Assembly (NCBI RefSeq): GCF_900095725.1
Contig: NZ_FMMP01000006.1
Coordinates: forward strand, 62,001 to 126,000
Length of the DNA: 64,000 nucleotides
Reading direction: 5' to 3'
DNA from: Cellulosilyticum sp. I15G10I2
GTDB taxonomy: Bacteria; Bacillota; Clostridia; Lachnospirales; Cellulosilyticaceae
Below the pieces are notes generated by a model. That model did not search any database. It was not told the origin of the DNA and saw nothing but the letters and a program-made list of their open reading frames with translations. Positions 36,182-43,634 of this stretch are shown here, piece by piece; positions within the stretch are counted from its first letter, which is position 1, and each line of letters opens with the position of its first letter. The position numbers and the translations under genes are program-made.

Positions 36182-37021
36182 ATGGCTATAGATAAGCAAT
36201 ATTTATTAGATTTTGAAGCAATATTGTCACACAGGTATGATAATGGCGCAGACTACTGGACTACTCCTGACAAACGCCTAATAAAAGGAGCACCTTTCTC
36301 TACTCTCGATAGCGTACTTTATCTGTTAGAATTGGGTATGGAACCCACGGAGCCTTTACTTAAAGAATGCTCCGACTTGATATTTAACGCGTGGAAAGAA
36401 GATGGAAGTTTTAAGTTGTATCCGAAAGGCTCTATTTACCCATGCCATACCGCTCACGCTGCCAATGTGCTTTGCCACATGGGGTATGCTTACGATAATA
36501 GATTGCAAAAAACTTTCCAACACCTTTTAGATACCCAATACACGGATGGCGGATGGCGTTGCAATAAGTTTAGCTTTGGTCGAGGTCCAGAAACTCAGTA
36601 TTCAAACCCATTTCCAACACTTACTGTTCTGAACGCATTCCGCTTTAGTGACTATCTCAAAAAAGAACCAGCGCTTGACAGGGCTGTAGATTTCTTGCTT
36701 GGACATTGGACAATTCGGAAACCGATTGGCCCATGTCACTACGGAATGGGCACATTGTTCATGCAAGTAGAATATCCCTTTCGCAACTACAATCTTTTTG
36801 TTTATGTCTATGTTTTATCCTTTTATGACCATGCAAAAGAGGACAACCGGTTTCTGGAAGCCTTAAAAGCGCTGGAATCCAAAATGGTGGATGGTCAGAT
36901 TGTTGTTGAGCGCATTGTGCCGAAGCTGGCCAAGTTTTCTTTCTGTAAGAAAGGCGAGCCAAGTGCATTGGCAACAAAATGCTATCGCGAAATCTTAAAA
37001 AACCTTGGCATAAAAGGATAA
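36182..37021 (+). CDS. Prenyltransferase/squalene-cyclase-like toroid protein (cassette 11)
   Basis: 279 residues with alpha-toroid repeats of the terpene cyclase/prenyltransferase superfamily: TLDSVLYLLELG, LIFNAWKEDGSFKLYPK, HLLDTQYTDGGWRCNKF and LTVLNAFRFSDYL. The catalytic DXDD of squalene cyclases is not seen, so it may be a binding or modified-enzyme member. About 50 residues are rich in aromatic residues, as expected for the fold. Base composition is visibly less AT-rich than its neighbours, suggesting a different origin. ATG at 36182 with a weak site (GGAGTGAAAAGAA). Confidence 0.8.
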   Translation: MAIDKQYLLDFEAILSHRYDNGADYWTTPDKRLIKGAPFSTLDSVLYLLELGMEPTEPLLKECSDLIFNAWKEDGSFKLYPKGSIYPCHTAHAANVLCHMGYAYDNRLQKTFQHLLDTQYTDGGWRCNKFSFGRGPETQYSNPFPTLTVLNAFRFSDYLKKEPALDRAVDFLLGHWTIRKPIGPCHYGMGTLFMQVEYPFRNYNLFVYVYVLSFYDHAKEDNRFLEALKALESKMVDGQIVVERIVPKLAKFSFCKKGEPSALATKCYREILKNLGIKG

Positions 37022-37136
37022 CTAACATTTGATAATATAAGTAAGTAATCAACGGTATGCCTTATGAATATTTAATAGATTTTATTTGAGACGCAGCCAT
37101 CCATGGCTGCTCTGGCTTAGCGGGGCGCGCGACTTT

Positions 37137-37231
37137 ACATAACAAAATACTCCCGTTCGCTACGCACATTTGAAAGCCTAAGATAGGAGCTATCTAAGGC
37201 TTTCAAATGTCGGGAGTACGACACGTTATGT
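37137..37231 (+). repeat. attC11 (short type)
   Basis: 95 bp; R'' ACATAAC, R' GTTATGT; inner arms TACTCCCG/CGGGAGTA; one inner hairpin ATTTGAAAGCCT.../...AGGCTTTCAAAT without the second arm. The R'' side (CGCGCGACTTTACATAAC) complements the cassette 11 start over 18 bases with two wobbles. Confidence 0.92.
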
Positions 37232-37301
37232 GACATTGTACACTAGGTCTTAAAAGCAGAGAATATTTTTATAGGTGTAGTTTATTGGAGGTGTTTTACT
37301 T

Positions 37302-37925
37302 ATGGATGCATCAAAATTTTGGAAAGTGATTTCAAATTACAATGGCGCTACATATGTATTACAGATAGCAATATTGAGTACATTAGTTGTGTCATGCATA
37401 CTTGCTCGTAAGGAGAAGGTGGTATGGTTACCAAAGGTTTCTTATGGACTGACTTCTATATACTTAGCGTTTGTTTTTTTCTTAGTTTTTGGAACAGAAC
37501 CAATTCAATACTTTTTTGCTTTTCCGTTATATTTACTTTTAGGTTTAACTTTTATTTTTGAAGCAGTGAAACATAAGGACGAGCATTTTGAAAAATTTAC
37601 TTTAGGGCAATGGATATTAGGGGCATTAGTTGCAGTTTATCCACTCGTGTCAATTGTTCAAGGGAAGACGTTTCCGGAGATGCTTTTGTATATTATGCCA
37701 TGTCCCGTTGTTTGTATAGGTGTAATTATTTGGTTGGGTTATAAGCGGAGAAATTTGTTAAGTCTAGCTCTCCTTACAATATGGGGGCTTACTGGTATAA
37801 AAGCATTTTTCTTTGATGCCTATGAGGATATAATTTTATTTGCCATTGGTATTTATGCTTTAGTGCTTTTCCTCTTAGAAATTAAGAAAAGAAATTTGCA
37901 TTATTACGCTAACGGTAATCAATAA
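37302..37925 (+). CDS. Polytopic membrane protein (cassette 12)
   Basis: 207 residues with about six to seven membrane helices (for example ILSTLVVSCIL, LTSIYLAFVFFLVFG, PLYLLLGLTFIFEAV, LGALVAVYPLVSIV, PCPVVCIGVIIWLGY, ILFAIGIYALVLFLLEI). No domain recognised. GGAGGTG before the ATG. The unit starts GTTATGTGACATTG, nearly identical to the start of the last unit after attC15. Confidence 0.75.
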   Translation: MDASKFWKVISNYNGATYVLQIAILSTLVVSCILARKEKVVWLPKVSYGLTSIYLAFVFFLVFGTEPIQYFFAFPLYLLLGLTFIFEAVKHKDEHFEKFTLGQWILGALVAVYPLVSIVQGKTFPEMLLYIMPCPVVCIGVIIWLGYKRRNLLSLALLTIWGLTGIKAFFFDAYEDIILFAIGIYALVLFLLEIKKRNLHYYANGNQ

Positions 37926-37980
37926 AGTATGTGGGATGAGTATAATCTTGAGCATATCGGTAAGTTCCATGTACAACATC

Positions 37981-38094
37981 ATATAACAAAATATCCCAGT
38001 TCGCTTTGCATGAGAAGACTGCAAAGCATGCCCGAGAAGCTAAGAGAAGAGCTCTCTAAGCTTCTCGGGCGTCTGGAATACGGAGACGTTAGAT
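37981..38094 (+). repeat. attC12 (type C)
   Basis: R'' ATATAAC, R' GTTAGAT; inner arms TATCCCAG/CTGGAATA; type C middle shared with attC9, including GCATGAGAAGACTGCAAAGC. Confidence 0.92.
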
Positions 38095-38165
38095 GAAATT
38101 GGCAACTAGCATTACTTATGTTTTAGGTTGTTACTATAAATAAAGTAATATTAAAGGAGAAATCA

Positions 38166-39014
38166 ATGAGAAAAAGATTAATAGAATTGTCATTATCAAA
38201 ACCTCTTATAGTAGGTATTAGTTTAATTTGTTTCGTTATGTTATTTAGACTTTTAGATATTTTTATTTTTAGATTGGATGAAATTTTGGGCGAAATTATC
38301 TTATCTAAGACTATAGGGTTCATTATTGTCATTCTTTTTGTAAAGATTATTAGTAATAAAATGTCCGATATTGGTTTTAATTTAAATAATAAAATGTCTA
38401 TTATAATAGTAGGCATTCTTATGACAATAGGTTTAATGATTCTAGGATATTCTGTAGAATTTATAGCATTTTCATCTAGTTCACCCCAGATATCAATTGC
38501 AGCTATTGATCCTAAAGCTGGAGTTACAGGTGGTTTTGGGTTTGCAATTTTTCTCATATTGGGTAATGTGATTAATTGTTTTATGGAAGAAGGACTGTTT
38601 AGAGGCATCCTAATACCAATGTTTAATCGAAAGTATTCTGTTAGAATGACTATTATTCTGCAGGGAATATTGTTTGGGGCATGGCATATTCCTTGGGCCT
38701 TCAAATGGTACATAAGTGGTATAGTGAGTGGAATGAGTGGTTTTATAATGGCATTAGTGTTAAACTCAATGCCAATGATACTGATGGGGATTATTTTTGG
38801 CGTAATGTATTTTTATACTGATTCCATATGGACACCATGGGTTTCACATTTTTTAATTAATTCAATTCTCAATATAATTCATATAAACATTAATGGCACA
38901 TTAGATCAAGGGATAACCATACGTATGGCAGTATTTCAAGCTGCATTTACAATACTTATTCCAGTTATTATAAAATTTAGTAATCAATTAAATAAAGTTA
39001 ACATTGGTAAATAA
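38166..39014 (+). CDS. CPBP-family intramembrane protease (cassette 13)
   Basis: 282 residues, eight or so membrane helices. The CPBP (CAAX protease/Abi) motifs are present: FMEEGLFRGIL (EExxxR), FGAWHIPW with the His, and TPWVSHFLINS with the second His. Members cleave prenylated proteins or peptides, and some confer bacteriocin self-immunity; the substrate here is unknown. AAAGGAGAAATCA precedes the ATG. Strongly AT-rich, contrasting with the cassette 11 gene. Confidence 0.9.
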   Translation: MRKRLIELSLSKPLIVGISLICFVMLFRLLDIFIFRLDEILGEIILSKTIGFIIVILFVKIISNKMSDIGFNLNNKMSIIIVGILMTIGLMILGYSVEFIAFSSSSPQISIAAIDPKAGVTGGFGFAIFLILGNVINCFMEEGLFRGILIPMFNRKYSVRMTIILQGILFGAWHIPWAFKWYISGIVSGMSGFIMALVLNSMPMILMGIIFGVMYFYTDSIWTPWVSHFLINSILNIIHININGTLDQGITIRMAVFQAAFTILIPVIIKFSNQLNKVNIGK

Positions 39015-39066
39015 AATAAGCCTTTATTATTTATACACTATTTTAAGAAGGTCCGTTCCCAACTTC

Positions 39067-39195
39067 AGCTAACAAAACACTCAAGTTCGCTTTGCCCATT
39101 TGGGGTCATGCCTTCGAAGAAGAAAAGTACATTTCTCAGTCCAAGATAAGAGCTATCTGGGCCTGAGAAACGTCTTGAGTGGGGGGGCGTTAGAC
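39067..39195 (+). repeat. attC13 (type A)
   Basis: R'' AGCTAAC, R' GTTAGAC; inner arms ACTCAAG/CTTGAGT; several substitutions in the middle hairpin (CAGTCCAAGATA/TATCTGGGCCTG), one of the more diverged type A copies. Confidence 0.9.
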
Positions 39196-39278
39196 GGCAG
39201 ATAATGCTAGGTATTTTAGCTAAGGTGAGTGGGGACTATTTATAGTTTGATAAAGTGAATACTAGGGAGGATGGATTC

Positions 39279-39719
39279 ATGGATAAGAAGATTATAGATT
39301 TTTTAATTAATGCTAAGAAGGCTACATATGCTGGAAAAGGTGCTGAAAAGAAATCATCAAGACCAAAGTCTCATGATTTGGAGTATGAGGAAGACGGATT
39401 AAAGTATATTGATACATACTTAGGAGGACGTCATTTTGCAGGTGAAGAAGCACTATGGGATAATGATACTCCTTTTTGGTCAATGAATTATTGTGGACGA
39501 GTATTATCAGACGGTTTTGATGGGGATTTTTTGAAAGAAGCATTATTTAATGTTCCTATAGATATACCATTTAGAGGGCCACTAGAATTCAAACGTGATA
39601 ACTTGGATTATAGATGTAAAGTAGATGGAAATTTTGATTGGTTTAATGGAGTAGAAGAAATATTTAAAAGTGGAATAAAGGTTTATGAGTGTGTTTTCCA
39701 TGGAGGGATAATTGTTTAG
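39279..39719 (+). CDS. DUF5680 family protein (cassette 14)
   Basis: 146 residues from ATG 39279 (GGGAGG eight bases upstream). Recognised as a DUF5680-type protein: ATYAGKGAEKKSSRPKSHDL, YIDTYLGGRHFAGEEALW, PFWSMNYCGRV and the end FHGGIIV. Members are common single genes in Firmicutes and often carried on mobile DNA; the function is unknown. Soluble, no signal peptide. Confidence 0.82.
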   Translation: MDKKIIDFLINAKKATYAGKGAEKKSSRPKSHDLEYEEDGLKYIDTYLGGRHFAGEEALWDNDTPFWSMNYCGRVLSDGFDGDFLKEALFNVPIDIPFRGPLEFKRDNLDYRCKVDGNFDWFNGVEEIFKSGIKVYECVFHGGIIV

Positions 39720-39775
39720 GTGTTGATGCATTAGTCAATAAGGTATGGCTAGTGGTAGCTTCCGCATTATCCATC

Positions 39776-39905
39776 CTCTAACAAAGCACTCAAGTTCACT
39801 TTACCTATTTTGGGCAATCTCTTCGAAGAAGTAAAGCACATTCCACAGCCTAAGATAGGAGCTATCTAAGGCTGTAAAATATCTTGAGTATGTGGGACGT
39901 TATAT
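39776..39905 (+). repeat. attC14 (type A, diverged)
   Basis: R'' CTCTAAC, R' GTTATAT; inner arms CACTCAAG/CTTGAGTA. The middle is degraded relative to other type A copies (TTCACTTTACC, ATATCTTGAG). Confidence 0.88.
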
Positions 39906-40100
39906 AAAATCGTGCAGGGTTATGTCTGCGACATCGTGTCACTAGGAAAGGCTTTGGGTTTTTGGTTAAAGTCAAACCATTGTGAAAGTTTTTATAGTAG
40001 ATTCGTAAAAAAGTATGAATTAGAAATTATTTATAGAATCTTAGCTACCATGGTTAAAAGCTTTTATGTTATTTCATGCGGTTACGAAAGGATGATTTTC

Positions 40101-40760
40101 ATGAAATGTTATTGTTATGATACTGAATCTGAATTTACTCTTTATGTTGAAGATGCAGACACCAAACTTACAGATGTTATTCAACATGCATGGTTTGAGA
40201 AAACTGATAAAGGTTTTAAGAAAACATATCCAAATATTGAAGGTAATTCAGTTAACGTAGAAGACAAAGAATTAGTAAGCAAAAACTTCGCTCGTCTAGG
40301 TCAGTCTATGTTCGAAGGTATGTTAGATTGCAAGTGGGAAAGTGCTTTACTAACATTTGCGCTAAAATGCAGAGAGAATGACATTGAATGGTACGTTTTT
40401 GGAAGTATAAGCGATGTTTTGCGCGGCATAAATATCAATCCTCACGACATAGACATCATTGTTCACACAAAAGATTTTTTTAAGTTAAAAGATATATTCA
40501 TCGATTCTGTTGTTGAACCATTTGTAGATAATAAAGGAACATGGGTTGTCCGATACTTTGGACGATTGTGTTTAGAGGGGGTATTGTTTGATATTGCAGC
40601 AGAAAACAGATTGAACTTAGAAAATCATAAATACGATACGGTATTATGGAGGGGCTTTAATATTTTGATTGAGACTTTTAAAAATAGATACAATCTTGAA
40701 ATTCAAAGAGGAAGAATAGATAGAATAAAAGCGATGAAAAAATATATGGGAAAAATATAA
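40101..40760 (+). CDS. Nucleotidyltransferase-like protein (cassette 15)
   Basis: 219 residues from ATG 40101, nine bases after GAAAGG; the frame is open to 39912 but that part overlaps the cassette leader. A minor nucleotidyltransferase fold is suggested by WYVFGSISDVLRGININPHD and the DIDIIVH acidic pair (GS...DxD), followed by LCLEGVLFDIAAENRL, a third acidic strand. This resembles aminoglycoside adenylyltransferase-like or antitoxin-type nucleotidyltransferases; the substrate is unknown. Confidence 0.75.
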   Translation: MKCYCYDTESEFTLYVEDADTKLTDVIQHAWFEKTDKGFKKTYPNIEGNSVNVEDKELVSKNFARLGQSMFEGMLDCKWESALLTFALKCRENDIEWYVFGSISDVLRGININPHDIDIIVHTKDFFKLKDIFIDSVVEPFVDNKGTWVVRYFGRLCLEGVLFDIAAENRLNLENHKYDTVLWRGFNILIETFKNRYNLEIQRGRIDRIKAMKKYMGKI

Positions 40761-40875
40761 CTACTTAGAAAATGTTTGATTAGCATTCTTTACATTTTGT
40801 GCAGCATTGAGTCTTGAGCAGAGATACAGGGCTCCACCGTCCTTGGTGACTAGGCTTCGCGGGACGTGCGACTTT

Positions 40876-41018
40876 ACTTAACAATGCCCTCAAGTTCGCT
40901 ACGCACATCCCCCAGCCTAACCGAGTCGGAGTTACCCAAATCCAAGATAAGAGCTATCTAAGGAGTTGGGCAACTCCTGTTAGGCTGGAAGACGTCGAGA
41001 ATGCGAGAACGTTATGTG
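40876..41018 (+). repeat. attC15 (long type)
   Basis: 143 bp; R'' ACTTAAC, R' GTTATGT; inner arms CCCTCAAG/CGAGAATG weaker than the rest. Middle: CCAGCCTAACCGAGTCGGAG...TTAGGCTGG and CAAGATAAGAGCTATCTAAGG. Preceded by hairpin CACC-GTCCTT-GGTG (40835-40848) and AGGCTTCGCGGG. Confidence 0.88.
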
Positions 41019-41073
41019 ACATTGCACACTAGCTTAAAATATAAAGATTATTTGTAATTGGGAGATGAAATTT

Positions 41074-42270
41074 ATGAAAGAAAAAATTAAGCAAATTGTA
41101 TTATCGCTTGGTGCTGATGTTTGTGGAATTGCAAATATTGATAGGTTTATTGATACACCAAAAGGCTTTTCCCCAACTGATATCTTTTCAGATTGTAAAT
41201 CAGTAATCATCTTTGGCATAGCACTTCCTAAAGGAGTTACCCAAGTAGAGCCACGAATAATTTATGGACATTTCAATAATAGCAGTTGTTTGCAAGTTGA
41301 TGAGGTTTCATTTAGAGCAGCAAAAATAGTAGAAGCAGAGTTTGGATGCTATGCTGTTCCAATACCTTGTGATAGTCCTTATGATTTTTGGGACGAAGAA
41401 AATATGAAAGGTCGTGGACTAATTTCTATGAAACACGCCGCTGTTCTAGCAGGTATTGGGACAATTGGAAAAAGTGCACTACTTTTAAACAATGAATTCG
41501 GGAATATTCTAACCATTGGAGCAATATTAACGAATTTGAATATGCAATCGGATGAGTTATGTAAAAGTATTTGTATAGATGAATGCAATAAGTGCATTGA
41601 CAGTTGTCCTGTTGGTGCAATAGAAGGTGGGGATGTCAATCAAAAATTATGTCGAAATAATACTTATGGGAAAAATGGGCGTGGTTTTGATATTGTTAAT
41701 TGTAACAATTGCAGAAATAAATGCCCGATGAGATATGGAAATAAGCATTTAAAAAGGAGGCATACTATGAAAGTATTTGAAACTGAAAGGTTATATTTAA
41801 GGGAACTAACGTTTGAGGATAAAAAAGAATTAGCAAGAGTTTTATCTGATCCAGATTCTATGGAATTTTACCCTCACCCATTTTCTGAGATAGAGGTAGA
41901 AGAGTGGATAAGATGGAATATAGAAAATTATGCAAAGTATAAACATGGACTATGGGCAGTGATATTAAAAGAAAGTGATACTTTTATAGGAGATTGTGGT
42001 ATAACCATGCAAAACATTGATGATAGATCTGTACCAGAAATTGGCTTTCATATAATAAAAGATTATTGTAATAAAGGATATGCAACAGAGGCCGCAGATG
42101 CATGTAAAGAATATGCATTTAATTCTCTGAACTACTCTGAAATATTTTCATATACAACAGTTAGGAATATCTCATCACAGAAGGTAGCAGAGAAGATAGG
42201 CATGAAAGTATATAAATATTTTGAAAAGAACAATGAAAAGCAAGTGGTTCAAGTAGCTATTAGGAGTTAA
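41074..42270 (+). CDS. QueG-like Fe-S protein fused in frame to GNAT acetyltransferase
   Basis: 398 residues. The first part (1-230) is a QueG-like Fe-S protein: LGADVCGIANIDRF, GTIGKSALLLNNEFG, CIDECNKCIDSCPVGAIEG and VNCNNCRNKCPM. The second part is a complete GNAT (ETERLYLRELTFED, FIGDCGITMQ, PEIGFHIIKDYCNKGYATEA). The join RYGNKHLKRRHTMKVFETE encodes AAAAGGAGGCATACTATG, an ideal ribosome binding site and start at 41767, so the GNAT may also be made alone. It looks like two neighbouring genes that lost the stop between them. Starts 55 bases after attC15. Confidence 0.85.
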   Translation: MKEKIKQIVLSLGADVCGIANIDRFIDTPKGFSPTDIFSDCKSVIIFGIALPKGVTQVEPRIIYGHFNNSSCLQVDEVSFRAAKIVEAEFGCYAVPIPCDSPYDFWDEENMKGRGLISMKHAAVLAGIGTIGKSALLLNNEFGNILTIGAILTNLNMQSDELCKSICIDECNKCIDSCPVGAIEGGDVNQKLCRNNTYGKNGRGFDIVNCNNCRNKCPMRYGNKHLKRRHTMKVFETERLYLRELTFEDKKELARVLSDPDSMEFYPHPFSEIEVEEWIRWNIENYAKYKHGLWAVILKESDTFIGDCGITMQNIDDRSVPEIGFHIIKDYCNKGYATEAADACKEYAFNSLNYSEIFSYTTVRNISSQKVAEKIGMKVYKYFEKNNEKQVVQVAIRS

Positions 42271-42318
42271 AATTTCTTTGTTATATAGTCTCAATTTATA
42301 TTATGATAGGAGGATCTC

Positions 42319-42876
42319 ATGGATAAAAAATACGAATTTGAATCAGACAGATTAGGTTTTAGGCTTTGGAGCGATGAAGATAGTGTGCTATTTTCTAGAA
42401 TGAATGCAGATAATAAAGTAATGCAATATTTCCCTAGTGTTTTGAATAAAAAAGAATCTGATAAGTTTATTGAAAAAATTATGGACCATTTTAAAGAGTA
42501 TGGATATGGCTTGTGGGCTGTGGATATTAAAGAGACTCATGAATTTATTGGGTTTATAGGGTTTTATACAGCTACATTTGAATCAGATTTTACTCCATGT
42601 GTTGAGATTGGATGGAGACTAGATGATAGATTTTGGAACAAGGGATATGCTACTGAAGGAGCAATTAAGTGTTTAGATTATGGATTCAATATATTAGGAT
42701 TGAATAATATATTTTCATTTACTTCAAAAATAAATAAACCATCTATTAATGTAATGAAAAAGATAGGATTAATAGAGCAAGGTACATTTCTACATTCTAA
42801 TATTAGTGAAGATAATCCCTTAAGACCACATGTATTATATAAAATTGATAAAAAGACATATGATAAGAACCACTAA
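42319..42876 (+). CDS. GNAT acetyltransferase
   Basis: 185 residues, RimJ/RimL-type: ESDRLGFRLWSDEDSVLFSR, FIGFIGFYTATFE, EIGWRLDDRFWNKGYATEGA for acetyl-CoA binding, and SINVMKKIGLIEQG. ATAGGAGGATCTC before the ATG. Similar in family to the GNAT half of the upstream fusion and to cassette 7. It belongs either to a multi-gene last cassette or to the flanking chromosome. Confidence 0.9.
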   Translation: MDKKYEFESDRLGFRLWSDEDSVLFSRMNADNKVMQYFPSVLNKKESDKFIEKIMDHFKEYGYGLWAVDIKETHEFIGFIGFYTATFESDFTPCVEIGWRLDDRFWNKGYATEGAIKCLDYGFNILGLNNIFSFTSKINKPSINVMKKIGLIEQGTFLHSNISEDNPLRPHVLYKIDKKTYDKNH

Positions 42877-42963
42877 AAATAAGTTGTATGGCTATATCCG
42901 TAATTTACATCAGCTAACTTTTGATTTATAGTTTAGGGAAAATTAAATGAAAAGGGGTTCTTT

Positions 42964-43446
42964 ATGAAATGTAGAAATTGTGGTGAGATAATTAATTGTG
43001 AGATTACTGATGTGGATTCAAAGATTACATTTGCTTGGTTCAATATGTTGCTTGAGAGTATTGATAGTCTTCCTTTTGAAACAAAAAGAGAAGTGGTAAA
43101 GGGGTGTAGCATTTCCCACTTTAACGCAATAAATATGGAGGATATTTTAAAGACGTACATAGGTGATGTATATAGCTTTATTAAATTTTTAGAGACAGAG
43201 TGGAATTGGTCAGTACAAATAAACGAGGGAGAGCGGGTCATATATGCTGATGAAAATAAATCACAATGTATTTGTCCTATAGTTAAACTTGGTGAGATTA
43301 AAACTTCATTAATGTGTAATTGTTCGGAGGGTTTTGCTGAGAAAATGTTTACGAAGGTCCTTCAGAGAAATGCGAATGCTAAGGTGATTAGTTCTATTTT
43401 GAATGGTGATAAAAGCTGTGCCTATGAAATTAGGTGGGGGCAGTAA
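42964..43446 (+). CDS. Cysteine-containing hypothetical protein
   Basis: 160 residues with CRNCGEIINC at the N-terminus, a zinc-ribbon-like half, and a C-terminal part (CICPIVKLGEIKTSLMCNCS, EGFAEKMF) that recalls small Cys-containing families of the V4R or DUF6144 kind, but I am not certain. AAAGGGG precedes the ATG at 42964. Last + strand gene before the spore-coat cluster. Confidence 0.65.
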   Translation: MKCRNCGEIINCEITDVDSKITFAWFNMLLESIDSLPFETKREVVKGCSISHFNAINMEDILKTYIGDVYSFIKFLETEWNWSVQINEGERVIYADENKSQCICPIVKLGEIKTSLMCNCSEGFAEKMFTKVLQRNANAKVISSILNGDKSCAYEIRWGQ

Positions 43447-43580
43447 AGCTTATAGGATACCTTTCGTAATAGTGGCTATAGCTGTATTTTAAATAACTAA
43501 ACCATCACGTTTATCATAGAACGTATTGGAAAAAGCGTAAATTGCAAGTGTCATCTATTTAAGACTAATCATAAGTATGC

Positions 43581-43624
43581 AAATAAAGGCGACAACACCA
43601 GTTTTAGTGAGTCTCCTTTATTTA
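43581..43624. terminator. Bidirectional terminator
   Basis: AAATAAAGG-x-GAC pairs with GTC-x-CCTTTATTT around a 17-base loop. A and T tails on both sides serve the convergent genes (42964 and 43635). Confidence 0.8.
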
Positions 43625-43634
43625 GAATGTTAAA

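Larger units (their letters stand above)
28182..41018 (+). mobile_element. Integron-type gene cassette array, 15 attC sites, no integrase
   Basis: Fifteen attC-like sites separate short units, each with one + strand gene followed by its site. Each unit begins with the TT of a GTT box and ends at the G of the next. The first bases of each unit are the reverse complement of the R'' box at its own end, over 8-18 positions with occasional wobble. Examples: unit 2 starts GTTATATG and ends CATATAAC; unit 10 starts GTTCTACGAA and ends TTCGTAGAAC. No integrase is found in the window. The left limit may be 27397, where GTTATCTGA complements the R'' region of attC1. Confidence 0.88.

Noticed and set aside
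28182-41018. Repeats read as CRISPR, REP or IS ends
   Set aside because: The repeats are 76-143 bp, only partly identical, separated by whole genes, have asymmetric fold and no cas or transposase genes. The GTT/AAC logic fits attC instead.
42918-42930. CAGCTAACTTTTG as a decayed attC for the last unit
   Set aside because: Only the R'' box is similar; no complementary arm or GTT box follows within 150 bases.
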